Assembly: GCF_002999335.1 (NCBI RefSeq)
Contig: NW_020312229.1
Span: 1-36,036, forward strand
From: Cyclospora cayetanensis
Taxonomy: Eukaryota; Apicomplexa; Conoidasida; Eucoccidiorida; Eimeriidae
Length of the DNA: 36,036 nucleotides
Direction: 5' to 3'
Made by a program: the position numbers and the translations under genes. Below, piece by piece: positions 20,895 through 31,745 of this stretch (the first letter of the stretch is position 1; every line of letters begins with the position of its first letter). Below the pieces are notes generated by a model. The model had not been told where the DNA came from and did not search any database. It was given only the letters and a program-made list of their open reading frames with translations.

Positions 20895-23800
20895 AACGAG
20901 CCTTTAGGAGAGTGTCTCTTTTCTTGTTGGCGCATTAGGACCTTCGCTATTCCTCCGCAGAACATCGATGAAGCACGGAGAATAGGCAGTACCCCTAGCG
21001 CTAGTGCCCGTATCAGTAGCAGCAACGATGGGAAAAATAGTGAAAGTTCTACCAGCTGCAATACTGTTTGGTTACGTGGTGTGGCGCATTTGACGTTCTA
21101 CACACGAGTGGATTGAGCTTCTGCACGAGCGTCTAGGGCGAGGCATCAGTCTGCACGAGAACCCTTGTCGCAAACATCGTTGAGTAGATATGCCTAAAAT
21201 TGATAAACGCTCTCAAAATCAGAAAGTTCGAACAGATGACTGGACTGAGAAGGCCCTACGGGGAGGACGGCTTGAGTCATGGCGTCAACTGGTTTCCTCG
21301 CTCTACTATGGCCCTACAAAAAGTACTTTGCTTCTTTTGTGGAGTTGCTTTCTCCTATGCCTGCTTTGTGGTCTGTTTGCTACTGCATGACGGCTTAATT
21401 GCAATCGCTCTTTGTTCATGCGCGCATGTGCAGCTTTCTGCGTAAGTATAGTTGCAAGCGTTTAATACATGAACGCAGGTGTATTTTATGCGACCTGCAT
21501 AGAGTACAAGTATCTGTGGCAGCGCTTGTATAGTCAGTGATGCATGGGCGTGCGATTTTAAACCTAAGCAAACTGTTGCAGTAGCCGGTATACTCTGTAT
21601 GCAGATTGGCTGCCTGGCGCGCACTATAACGTAGAAACAGCAGCAACTCCGTATCAAGATGCATGGATCTCGTCCTCTCTCTACAATTAGTCTCACGATT
21701 CCATTCACTTCTGAAAGTAGACTCAGATCCAGCAACAGCTGCAAAAAAGTTTTGCTTTGGCACCTACACTACACGCGTCGAAAATACTTCGAGTTAAGTC
21801 GCAGCACAAGCTGCCCTACTGACAACCACCGATTGTTTTACCGTCCCATCCCTTCTTAGTGCGTATGATTCTGCACAGTTGGCAGGGAAAACGGCAGCAG
21901 CAGTGCTGCAGATACACGGCCCCCTGGTGCTATAATAAAGAGCGCACTGTCTAGTGGTCTGCCGTTTAGTGCAGCAGATGTCAACCTTTGGTGCATGCAC
22001 TTTCTTTAGATCCACGAGACAGTGCCTTTCAAATATCGGCAAAACTCTGCTGTCCAAGTGGTAACAGCTAAGAGCAGTGCATCAGCCGTGCGACTAGAGC
22101 AGCATCGCGATGGGCATAGGCAGGCCCTTATTCAGCCAGCTACTGTGGCATATAGCAGCAGCAGGGCAGTTCATTTTCTCTCCGTTGCGCACTTGAAAAT
22201 CTGTACTGATATTCGAAAACAGCAGGCTGAACGCGCCTTGCCTTAGAGCACTGTGTCTGCTCTCTGTGTGCCGTTTTCTACCGCAGCTCCAGTTGTCATG
22301 CTACTGCTGTACGTGCTGCTCCAACTAATAATACTTATTGCGAGTCTGCTTCTGATGGTGCTGTCCCTAGGCAAGGCAGGAATGGATGCTGGCTTGCTCC
22401 AAACTACATGCACTGCGTCAACGCAACAGCAAATATGCCTTGCTAATGTTGGCCTGATCACGCACCATCGTCACTTAGCACTACTAAAATATTCAGTGAG
22501 TCATGGAGCTGTGTGTTATAGCTGAGAAGGCTTCACCCAGGCACTCACACCTGAATATGTGAAATTTAGCTAAAAGTTCTGCATGCTGATCGTAGGACTT
22601 GAATTCCTGCAGATTTTAGCGGCCACACAAAACGTTTCTTCGGTGTGACATTCCGTCTAGGGTCGGCCCGATAGGGTGCTCACACAAAAGCTCTACGGCA
22701 GCCTTGAAAGGGCCACGTCAATTGCTTCTTCAAAACCCTTTCGTGTGTATATGCCCCTGCCCGACGACGTTCCAGTACGAGGGGCATAGACCAACAGGCG
22801 AGCAGGTGGCTGCATCCTCTATGCCCACGAGACATTCTCATTCTGTGGCACGCAGCAGCGTAGCGGAGGGCCCAGTCAGTCCTGAAGCATCGACGGGTGG
22901 AGGACTGAGAATAATCTGTTGTATCTTTTGGGGAAGCAATTACCTTAAACCCCAAAATTGAGAGGGAAGGATTGGTTGTTTTGCAAAGCTCAGATTTTCA
23001 AATTTTTTTTGAGAGACGTAGGCAGAGTGAGATTCTATTCGGGGATCCTAGGACACGTGCACCCACTCCCGGCGTAGCTGGGCATGTTTAGAGGATGCAG
23101 TAGGGTGCACCCAGTAAGTTTTTCTCATTATTGGACCTTGAGGAACAAGGGTTAGGAGATAAGGAAACCTTTTGGAGCATTATAGTGGCTGAGCGAGAGT
23201 GGTTGCTTCATGAAACTGTACGGTTTTTCAAAAGTAGCGCCCCTTGTAGAGCCTCCGAACGGAACTCACGCCAAAAGTTGGTGGAAGTTTTAGTGTACCA
23301 ATAAGGCTTTCCTCTCATAATCTCGTTTAAGGGAATTCTGGCATCATGAAGAGAAGAGAGCTGGAATGCCCGTTAGGGTACCGTTTGAGCTCTGCGCGAA
23401 CTCACGCGCAGCTGCATGCAGCAGCTGCAAGCCTTCAAACACAGCTGCTGTAACTCTTAATAGTGTGAACTTACCCTACTTCAAGCCCAAGCGAATAAAG
23501 GAAGAATAATTTAGCATGTCAATTTACTCGTGAGACCTGAGCGAAGTCAGTCCACTAGAAAATCCTTAAGTGGTCTGGTCCACCAAGTGGAGCGTTACAC
23601 AAAAATGAGGTGTACATTCAGTGGCCACGCTGGGCAGAAAGCTGAGCATTACATGAGCCAAACCATAGTCAATTATAGCTGAATCTTGATTCGTGCTAGT
23701 GTCATAGTTTACTCCACTGTATGTAGCATATACCGCTGCACTGTGACTGTGATTGGCGAATATGAAAAAATATACAACATCTGTTGCTTCACTTTATGAA

Positions 23801-24379
23801 AAGGAGTGTTTTAATGAATTAAAAGTGTGAAGCTGTTGCATAGATGCTTGTGGGCTGCACTGCGATCCGGGTGTGCCTGCAGGGAAATGCTGGCCTCAAA
23901 CCCGTAAAATTCGTACTGCTGGCTCAAATGATTGTCCAGGCTGCCTGAAATTTGTGGTATTGGCCAGACGGCGTACAACACTTTAAATTAAGAGGAGTGC
24001 TTGTGGTGGCAGACGCTGCGTTATGTAAGATGACGGATCCACATCGCTTTTGCAGACCTTCCCCCACGTCGCTATTCACCACTTGCTGGTTCGAAGTTCG
24101 TATGCAGCCAAGTGAGCGTGGACAAGTGCCCGTCAAACCGTATATTCTACCTATTGCAGGTGCGATTGGCACGACAGTTTCGCTGAACAGGTTGCTTTTT
24201 TGCTTTTCGGAGTTTTGCACGACTCATTTTTTTAACGCTGCTTGCTCCTTCCGGAAACGCCACGAGCACGCTGCCATCTAGTAGCATTCCCCGCTGGCTG
24301 CGTTTTAGCAGCTTTTGCGGTTTTACGCATCTTGAATATACAATAACTTTGCTTTGTTGAAAGCATACTCAAAGAAACG
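20895..24379. other. Gene-poor stretch after SMC4
   Basis: About 3.5 kb without a gene I can support. Short open frames (22253-22525 with a hydrophobic run, 23952-24281, 21355-21744 on the minus strand) show no motif and no convincing splice context. The last few hundred bases should contain the promoter of the 24380 gene. Confidence 0.5.
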
Positions 24380-27111
24380 ATGGCAGAAACTGAAACTGTG
24401 ACTGAAATCAGCGACGCGTCCGCCATTGATGGCACCCTGGAGGAAATAACCGCCTGGCATGATGAATTACCTGTTGAAGACTATCTCATAGATGATAGCA
24501 CAAGAACCACTGACTCTAAAGCGATATGGAACGCTTTGTGGCATCGGCGTCGGGCCTTTCTGTTGCTGGGTGTGATTCTTCTTGCTGCTGCTGTTGCGAA
24601 GTTCGCGCCCGTTCACTTTTTGGGGATAAAAAAGGTTGTAAATCGCAATGTACAGCCGGAAGAGAGAGAACAAACTTTCATCGCAACAAAAGATGGCTCC
24701 CAAGTCGAAAAACCAAAAGCCCACGCAGAAGGTAATCCCCCGGGAACAAACCACTCCGAACAAGTAAAAGATATCTCGGATAAAAGGGACACCAAGCAAA
24801 CAAAGAATACCAAGATAGAAACCAACTCCAAAAAAACAAAAGATGCCTCGGAAACAAAGAACCTCGAGCAAACAAAGAATACCGAGATACAAACCAACTC
24901 CAACAAAACAAAAGATGCCTCGGAAACAAAGAACCTCGAGCAAACAAAGAATACCGAGATAGGACCCAACTCCAAAAAAACAAAGGATGCCTCGGAAACA
25001 AAGAACCTCGAGCAACCAAAGAATACCGAGATACAAACCAACTTCAACAAAACAAAAGATGCCTCGGAAACAAAGAACGCCAAGCAAACAAAGAATACCA
25101 AGAGAGAAACCAACTCCAAAAAAACAGAAGATGCCTCGGAAAAAAAGAACCTCGAGCAAACAAAGAATACCGAGATAGGACCCAACTTCAGCAAAACAGA
25201 AGATGCCTCGGAAACAAAGAACCTCGAGCAACCAAAGAATACCGAGATACAAACCAACTTCAACAAAACAAAAGATGCCTCGGAAACAAAGAACCTCGAG
25301 CAAACAAAGAATACCGAGATACAAACCAACTTCAACAAAACAAAAGATGCCTCGGAAACAAAGAACGCCAAGCAAACAAAGAATACCGAGATAGGACCCA
25401 ACTCCAAAAAAACAGAAGATGCCTCGGAAAAAAAGAACCTCGAGCAAACAAAGAATACCGAGATGCAAACCAACTTCAACAAAACAAAAGATGCCTCGGA
25501 AACAAAGAACCTCGAGCAAACAAAGAATACCAAGAGAGAAACCAACTCCAACAAAGCAGAAGATGCCTCGGAAAAAAAGAACCTCGAGCAACCAAAGAAT
25601 ACCGAGATACAAACCAACTCCAACAAAGCAGAAGATGCCTCGGAAACAAAGAACCTCGAGCAACCAAAGAATACCGAGATAGGACCCAACACCAACAAAG
25701 CAGAAGATGCCTCGGAAACAAAGAACCTCGAGCAAACAAAGAATACCGAGATACAAACCAACTCCAACAAAGCAGAAGATGCCTCGGAAAAAAAGAACCT
25801 CGAGCAAACAAAGAATACCGAGATAGGACCCAACACCAACAAAGCAGAAGATGCCTCGGAAACAAAGAACCTCGAGCAAACAAAGAATACCGAGATAGGA
25901 CCCAACTCCAACAAAGCAGAAGATGCCTCGGAAACAAAGAACCTCGAGCAAACAAAGAATACCGAGATACAAACCAACTCCAAAAAAACAGAAGATGCCT
26001 CGGAAACAAAGAACCTCGAGCAAACAAAGAATACCGAGATAGGACCCAACTCCAACAAAGCAGAAGATGCCTCGGAAAAAAAGAACCTCGAGCAAACAAA
26101 GAATACCGAGATACAAACCAACTCCAACAAAGCAGAAGATGCCTCGGAAACAAAGAACCTCAAGCAAAAACAGAAAAGCCGGGTATTCACAACTCTAACA
26201 AATGGCAGCATATTTGGTTCAAAGAACCTCAAGCCAAAAGAGGATACCCCGGTACGACACACATCCAAACAGCCAGAAGGTGATAGCACGCCAGGAGGGA
26301 ACTCCGGGGTACAAGATAAGAGCCCTTCAACAAGCACAAAGAAGAGAGGAAATGTCCGAAAGTTGAATTGATCTTCAAGAAAACTCTCTCTCAGGATCTA
26401 GAAATCGTACCGATAAATCCAAAGCTTCTTTCTCACAGGAACAGCCCATAGATGTATCCGCTTCGCCGCAAAGGACGTTCAAAAATGCTCGCCCTAAAAT
26501 TTCCGTGTGTGTTTGGGGCGACACCCACGGCGTTGGTGCCCCCCTTCAGCAAACGACATTCCAGCAGATCCAGAAGATCCAGGATGAAGTACACGCTGAT
26601 GACGTGATTGGCTCAAAAAGGGATCCAAAATCTGTCATTTTGGAGGACTCACCCCGCAGAGCAACGCTCCTGCATTCTATAGAAACAGAAGCTTCTCGAG
26701 ACAAGCCAGAGTCAGACGATGATGAAAGGACTGTATCCTCTTGAAAGTTTCTAGGAATGCTTACAGAAGGAGCGGCATAAGAGGCAGCAGAAGTCACTGC
26801 AAGATGAGTTCAAATTCAAGGAGAAGGCTCATTGGTTGGCAAAGGGTATCTCAGCGTTTAACTATATCACGCTTTTGCAACAGCTTCAAAATTCTCTATC
26901 CAACACACTCGTTCAAGAGGTCGTGCACATTTACCCAAATGTGTCGCTTGAAGCCATAGGTTTAAGCCCATTCCTTGGGCAACTAGCACGTGGACATGCT
27001 GAGCGCATAGATGGAGTACACATCAAAACCACGAGCGATCTGTTGCCGTACACTGCAAACGACTGGAACAAAGAAAGTGCAGAAAAGACTGTCATAAATA
27101 TTGTCATGTAG
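24380..27111 (+). CDS. Repeat-rich single-pass membrane protein, lineage-specific, function unknown
   Basis: Exon 1 begins at ATG 24380 (gaaacgATGGCA) and is open to 26371. The acidic N-terminus has no signal peptide; WHRRR precedes one transmembrane segment (about residues 59-81, FLLLGVILLAAAVAKF). Then come 19 copies of a 24-residue repeat, type KDASETKNLEQTKNTEIQTN, rich in Lys, Asn, Thr and Glu. Coding-quality sequence continues in two other frames: 26395-26732 (KSKASFSQEQPIDVSASPQ) and 26755-27111 (HWLAKGISAFNYITLLQQL, stop TAG). A three-exon model keeps phase: donor GAAG/GTGATA at 26280 with acceptor ctctctctcag (115 nt), then ACT/gtatcc at 26733 with acceptor tttctag (22 nt) or ttacag (34 nt); total about 864 residues. 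The simpler alternative is a 663-residue single-exon protein with unrelated or decayed frames downstream. The repeat and membrane anchor suggest a surface or secretory-system protein; that is inference. Exon 1 confidence is high, the downstream exons moderate. Confidence 0.7.
24769..26166 (+). repeat. 72-bp coding tandem repeat
   Basis: Nineteen units of exactly 72 bp (marked by gatgcctcggaaacaaagaa) from about 24841, plus a diverged unit at the 5' end. Variation is confined to a few positions: EIQTN, EIGPN or KRETN, NKTK, KKTE or NKAE, ETKN or EKKN, and EQTK or EQPK. The variants are shuffled along the array, and nucleotide identity is high even at third positions, which points to recent unequal exchange or conversion. 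Minus-strand open frames of more than 560 codons are by-products of the stop-free repeat. Confidence 0.96.
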
Positions 27112-28600
27112 TATAACGCGCTTCCGTCCATATTAAATGGCCGTGTGAAAGGTTCTGCCCGTCAATCTCAACTGCAGACACTTGATCAGTAGTTGATGTG
27201 ACTTTTGCTTGTATGCATCAAGGTCGTGCTTCGGACAGCCACGACTTGGCAGTCAGCGTGTAGTATCAATGCTTGATTGGAAGTTGTTTCGATTGTACGG
27301 TTCGATTACGGCGCTATGCAATCTGTTGCAAAAGTGCGGGAGCGAAACACTTCGTAAAATGCTGCTGTGCTTATGTGTGTTCCAGTTGGCTATGCTCGAG
27401 TTCTCGAGGTGCGGAAAAGGCACAGCCATTTGCAGTGGTGTTACCCTTACATTACGCACAGAATATCCATGAAGGTGCAAGCAACCGGAGGGGGCACTCA
27501 TGAAGTGCAAAGGCCTGCATCTGCTCATGTTTGTGTAGGGCTTTGAGGCTGTGCGTCTTTCTGTCGAGACATTAGGTGATGCATTGAACCAGGTCGGACA
27601 TACTCCTCGGGTGAAAAGCCCCTTGGCTTATCTCCTTGATGGCGTTGCATTGACAAAGTGCAGACATGGCTGAGATTGTTTTCGTTAACCGAACTCGTAA
27701 GTATAGCAACTTTTTCCGTATGCTTGCTGGGAAAGCGGGTGGGTTAGCGGGCTGGTATACTACTATGCGCTATATTTGACTGAGAATTAGTAAAGAATCG
27801 ATTGATTGGTGTGCCCGTCCCCATATTTTGGCCGTTGCGGAGTACTTTTGGCTTTATGCAAGAAGTCGTGCAAGGCTGCGTACGTGTGCACTTAACAGAT
27901 CATGCAACTAGCTGTGATCGCTCACATTGCTCCTAGAATTCAGGTAGACTCATCCCAGCTGTCCTTACCTTGCGGGTTGTTCACTCTGAGAAGCGCGGTG
28001 ACGAACAGAGGCGCTTCTCTTCAAAAACACACAATAGCTTCCTATCCAATATTTGTTGAGTCTACAGCTACCTGTCTCCTTACGGAGCCCTTAGATGGAG
28101 CTTTACAGTTAGGAGCACATATAGTTGGATGCATCTGTTCCTCATCCATCCACTAGCTACTTAAGCAGTGATGTCAGACTTTCCTTCAATAGTTATTTGC
28201 TTTTAATCCAGTCATTTGGTAATGCAGTTGTCAGCTTGTCCTTGGCAACCGTCTGGAAAGAGCACCTTCTGGCGACATGTGTAGAACGGGTGCACAATGC
28301 CGGTTGGGGCAGCAGAGGCAGGCCTGCAAGCTTAGGTGAACACAGGAGTTTTACAGCTGGTACGAAGGCATAAGTTGCCAGCCGATGAAATGTTTATAAA
28401 TGCGTCGAGGAGCCTACACCTACCGCGTGAGTGGGACGGCCGTGAGATGGGCAAGTACTCGAAGATCTCATTAGCCGGTTACAGATGTGCCTCGCTATGT
28501 ACCTTGCAGATAAAGAAAAACACGTTCTCATTGGGCGTATTTATTGGGCAGAGGATCACTTTAATGCTGGCTCTATTTGGGTAGCAGAAGTCGTCTGGCT
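27112..28600. other. Gene-poor stretch
   Basis: No gene that I can support. Short frames at 27902-28156 and 28336-28584 lack motifs. This stretch leads into retroelement debris. Confidence 0.5.
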
Positions 28601-29222
28601 GTATGGAGTACTATACTTCAAGCCTTTGAACACGCCCTGACTCATCGGTTTTTGCCTGTAGAAGCCGAATAGCAGGCGAAGAACTACTGTATAAGCTGTA
28701 GCAGGGGGCTGTAGTAAGAGACTTTGGAAAATCGACGAATATGAAACCTTGGTTCACTGGGACCACAAAGTAGACAAACAGCCTGTGGTATACCTCGGGC
28801 ATACCCGAAGTGGCTCGTCAGGTTGTTAGAGGATGGCCAGAGACTTAGCAAACGCACAACCCCGGTGGCACTTTTACAATTAATAAATCAATTGATGTGT
28901 CAAAAAAGATTAAGAAAACGGTTGTTTTTTTGGCTAGAAGGAAAGAGCCGAATCAAGATTCAAAGCCTGCGCATCGTGGCGCTGTTTTCCCCGGCCTACC
29001 CTCCGGTTTGAGATGGGCGAGAAAGGAGCATCCGAGGGCACCCGGACTCATAGAAAGCTCCAGCAAATTCCCACCAGCATTCCTGCTTCTGCTATGAGAT
29101 ACCGGGTCAGAATGGAAACCTTCAAAGGCATACAAAGGCCAAAAACTTGAGCAACAGTACTGGACAGAAGCAAGATTCTTGGCGGGTTAAACAGGTGCAT
29201 TGAAGAAACGGAAAGACCCCTG
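28601..29222 (+). other. Possible 5' debris of the retroelement
   Basis: Broken frames, including one ending near 29097 with SKKIKKTVVFLARRKEPNQD and a Pro-rich stretch. It lies just upstream of recognisable protease/linker sequence in the same orientation, where a Gag region would be expected, but I cannot identify Gag motifs. No intact gene is seen. Confidence 0.25.
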
Positions 29223-29700
29223 GGAGTACGGCACAGTGAAGAAGCTTACGATGAAGTCAGCAGCGAATTGGAGACCTATCACGGTTCAATTCTACCCCGA
29301 TGCAAGCTGACAGCAATGACCAGGAATTGCTAGCGTTACTTGGCGCTCCATGTGAGTTGAATCTGTTACTTGAGGCCCGCTCAATGGATATCGCAGGCTC
29401 TAAGACTCATGTTTGCTGATGGGCGGCACAACATGCGGAGTGGCAAGGCTACGGCAGTTATCTGACCCTTTTGATCAGAGTATGACTTGATCAGCGTGGT
29501 CCATGCTTTCTATGTTGGACCCGTGCACGATTGGGAACTCCTAGTTATGCAATGGGTGACCCCATGAAAGGCACCCGAGCTGCCAGATATGCGATTTAGA
29601 GTGGCTGGAAGCGCTAGAAAGAAGCAACATCTGGTCTTCTCAAAGATAACCTTATCTATGGTAAGTGGGGTAGAGTCGACATCTGGATCGGGCTCTTTAG
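29223..29700 (+). pseudogene. Decayed Ty3/gypsy-like pol: protease-to-RT linker region
   Basis: One forward frame starting at 29223 reads for about 160 codons with several in-frame stops: LMFADGRHNMRSGKATAVI, then SEYDLISVVHAFYVGPVHDW, QWVTP and MRFRVAG. The order ADG(R/H), then a V-F-V-G-x-V-x-D-W block, then QW/TP, then a short beta strand, matches the region between the aspartic protease and reverse transcriptase of Ty3/gypsy polyproteins. Multiple stops show that it is dead. No protease active-site triad was found. Confidence 0.6.
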
Positions 29701-29769
29701 CAGAAGATTCGATCGAATTTTTAGCGGAATAGCAGCAGGAATAAGCAAAACATCAAGGAGTTTACGGAG

Positions 29770-30225
29770 GTGCTAAGTAGTGGCGAGTTGCCAGCAGACT
29801 TGCCACGTCCTGGCCGTCCTACGCAGCATTTTGGGTTAATCCCCGATGCAGCCCGAAGGTGTGTTCCGCGGCATCGGAAGCCTCCATGAAACGAATGATT
29901 GATTGAGTGGCGGGCGTATACTTCGTTGATAATGGCAAAGTGCAGGAGTAAACTGGGGTATTTGGGCATAGCTAGTGTTGGTGCAGGAAAGGACGAAAAA
30001 TGGCGCGCGTGCTCTAGCATCAAGCGTGTGAAGCAGAAGTTCCCTATGCCTCGCATTGGCAAAATACTTGGCAAACGACCCGGATCAACAAACCACTGCA
30101 CATTTGGTTGTACAGCTGCCCTCTCACATATTCCTATTCACCCTGATGACACGCGCAAAATGGCGTCTCACATTCCTACCCGCAAACTAGAATATATCTG
30201 TACGCAGTTTATACTTTATAAATGA
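29770..30225 (+). pseudogene. Decayed Ty3/gypsy-type reverse transcriptase
   Basis: A frame one base away from the upstream linker frame gives GELPADLPRPGRPTQHFGL, IPDAARRCVPRHRKPP, two stops (about 29888-29896), then an open stretch 29899-30225: EWRAYTSLIMAKCRS, GAGKDEKWRACSSIKRV, KFPMPRIGKIL, PGSTNHCTFGCTAA, IPIHPDDTRKMASHIPTRK and LEYICTQF. These follow the N-terminal half of Ty3/gypsy RT in order (LP-GLP leader, KKDGxWRxCxDYRxxN, PxPRIxxxL, the first catalytic F-D block, IxxxD..KTAF, YE). The catalytic Asp of the first motif is replaced (TFGCTAA). The YxDD half and RNase H are missing, so the copy is truncated. Confidence 0.8.
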
Positions 30226-30551
30226 ACCAGCTGAACTGGGACGTCAATTAACGCAGGAGTTTTGTCCAATGAAAGAATGAAAAGGTGTTTACATGGAGGG
30301 CGCCCTTGTAACCAGCCAAAACGTTTCAAAGCACCTATAGCACATGGGCAGGTGACTTTCGCTGTTGCGAGATGAGCAGAGGTGTGCAAATGTGTGCACG
30401 TGTTGGCTTCAATAAAACCAGTTATACTCTCTAGAACACACGTTTTGGCCACAGACATTGAGCCATATCCATAAAAAATTGAAGCAATAAAGCCGTGGCC
30501 TTTACCTTGACGCATCCGCAAAAGATGTCTCACAGGCTTACGGGTTTGCAT
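30216..30551 (-). pseudogene. Possible decayed integrase zinc-binding domain, opposite strand
   Basis: An open frame of 111 codons on the minus strand contains SMSVAKTCVLESITGF, NTCTHLHTSAH, KVTCPCAIGALKRFGW and QGRPPCKHL. These fall in the order of the integrase HHCC region and its lead into the core (GHxGxxKTxxxL, then a V-Y-x-x-C block, then P-x-G-x-L-x-P and a P-W). The zinc His and Cys positions are mostly degraded. Similarity is by eye and weaker than for the RT. It lies tail to tail with the RT fragment and therefore belongs to a second, inverted copy or a rearrangement. Confidence 0.4.
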
Positions 30552-30570
30552 TTTAACCCAAATTTCATTC

Positions 30571-30849
30571 TTGCATTTCCCGCAGGCTGTGGCATCGCCA
30601 GAGGAGGCTGACGCTGCAGCGAGGGCGCTTATGGGCCGCTTTACAGCTCCTCAGGGATTGCGTTGCCCCACAATACGTACCATGTCTTCCTATCAACCAG
30701 AAAGATGCATGCAGTGGTGGGCGCTATTCTATCTAGCCAGGCTACGGGTTCACCAGAGCACCGAGTTGCTGCCTGTTATTCTTATCACTAAATCGAACTC
30801 GGGTAGGTGCACCCAGTGCAGTGACGATAGTTTTATGCGGTGTGTCTAA
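30571..30849 (+). pseudogene. Decayed integrase core fragment
   Basis: The frame reads SPEEADAAARALMGRFTAPQG, then MQWWALFYLARLRVHQSTELLP. This matches the part of a Ty3/gypsy integrase core from the helix before the second catalytic Asp (xxLF...V..xHGLP) through W..L...LG.....ST.YHP. The catalytic D-R-x-x-x-F segment is scrambled (TIRTMSSYQ), so it cannot be active. It is directly preceded by a cttgcatttcccgcag pyrimidine tract, probably chance. Confidence 0.55.
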
Positions 30850-31229
30850 GCTTGTAAAATCGCGGGGCAATATAAGTAAGGGCGTCATTTTACTGTCCAA
30901 ACCGACGGCCAGTTTTCATCGTGCATCACGAAGAGTTTTCAGAATTCGGCTAATTCTAGGACTGCTTTAGGCGCCTCTTACCGTTCGATTTTATGGTAAA
31001 GCATATTGAAGGCATCACCAACAGGGTCCCCCACTCGCTCTCGCGACACCCCAGCGGTTCGATGTTGTGTAGCGCAACCGTTCATGCTTTTCATAATTCA
31101 CGGTTTGTTTAAAAACTACGTGAGAATTATGCCTACAATCACCCTCTACGATTTCCGAAATCCAGATTGGCAGCAGGGTGAAGAAGCACCACATCGAGGA
31201 TGAAATGCTGTGGATCAGAACAAGGAAAA

Positions 31230-31745
31230 ATTCTGTGGCTTGACATTCCGGCTTCGCTTGGCAAAGCTGATTTGTACGGAGTGAATGATCGTGTTCTTTT
31301 TAGTGATGGCCGGATTCATACTACAGCGAAGAAGCTCTCACAAGCCTTTGATGGCATTTGATATATCCAGCAGCAGATAAGTATGCAAGGATATGCCTAA
31401 ATAAGCAGTAGCAGGAGACGAGCGGTTCCCTCAGATCCGGCATGTTGCGAACCTCAAAGCTTCTGACAAGGCAGACTGATCGGGCTACGGATTATGCTGA
31501 TGGACTATCGAAGGTCAAGGATTAAGATGGTATATGTGTAGTTGTCAAAGACTCAGCCGAATTGGCCGTTTCCTCCCTCTCTCCAGCTCTGGCTCTGCCA
31601 CGGCTCAAGAAGTGGATCAATTATTTCTAACGTGTCTTCAAGCTTTATGGAGTTACCAGAAATATCATTGCGGATAGGAACTCGAAGTTCGTTAGTGCAT
31701 TTCGGGTATGCCTACATAATTGCCGACGCACTGACCACTGTAAAC
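31230..31745 (+). pseudogene. Decayed integrase, zinc region lead-in and core
   Basis: Two adjoining pieces. Around 31270-31350: LYGVNDRVLFSDGRIHTTAKK, resembling the strand before the integrase HHCC domain. From about 31480: ATDYADGLSKVKD, a stop, DGICVVVKDSAELAV, then LKKWINYF, a stop, RVFKLYGVTRNIIADRNSKF and VSAFRVCLHN. The latter follows the core motif DF-x-x-LP, VVVDR-x-x-K, F-x-x-xHG-P-x-x-I-x-SDR-x-x-F in order; the second catalytic Asp (ADRNSKF) is kept. In-frame stops at about 31526 and 31628 kill it. This is a second + strand integrase copy downstream of the 30571 fragment. Confidence 0.65.

Noticed and set aside
22253..22525. + frame of 90 codons with a Leu/Ile-rich segment
   Set aside because: No supporting splice sites, motif or start context; a hydrophobic run alone is weak evidence in CTG-type sequence.
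24467..26337. Two minus-strand open frames of about 570 codons opposite the repeat gene
   Set aside because: They exist because the 72-bp unit, a multiple of 3, lacks stops on the other strand; the + frame has a start, a plausible N-terminus, a transmembrane helix and sensible composition.
27290..27320. ggttcgatta as a tRNA T-arm
   Set aside because: No matching acceptor stem, D-arm or anticodon arm at the right distances.
29223..30225. Reassigned stop codons as an explanation for the interrupted pol frame
   Set aside because: All three stop types occur, the frame also shifts, catalytic residues are lost, and the intact genes in the window use normal stops.
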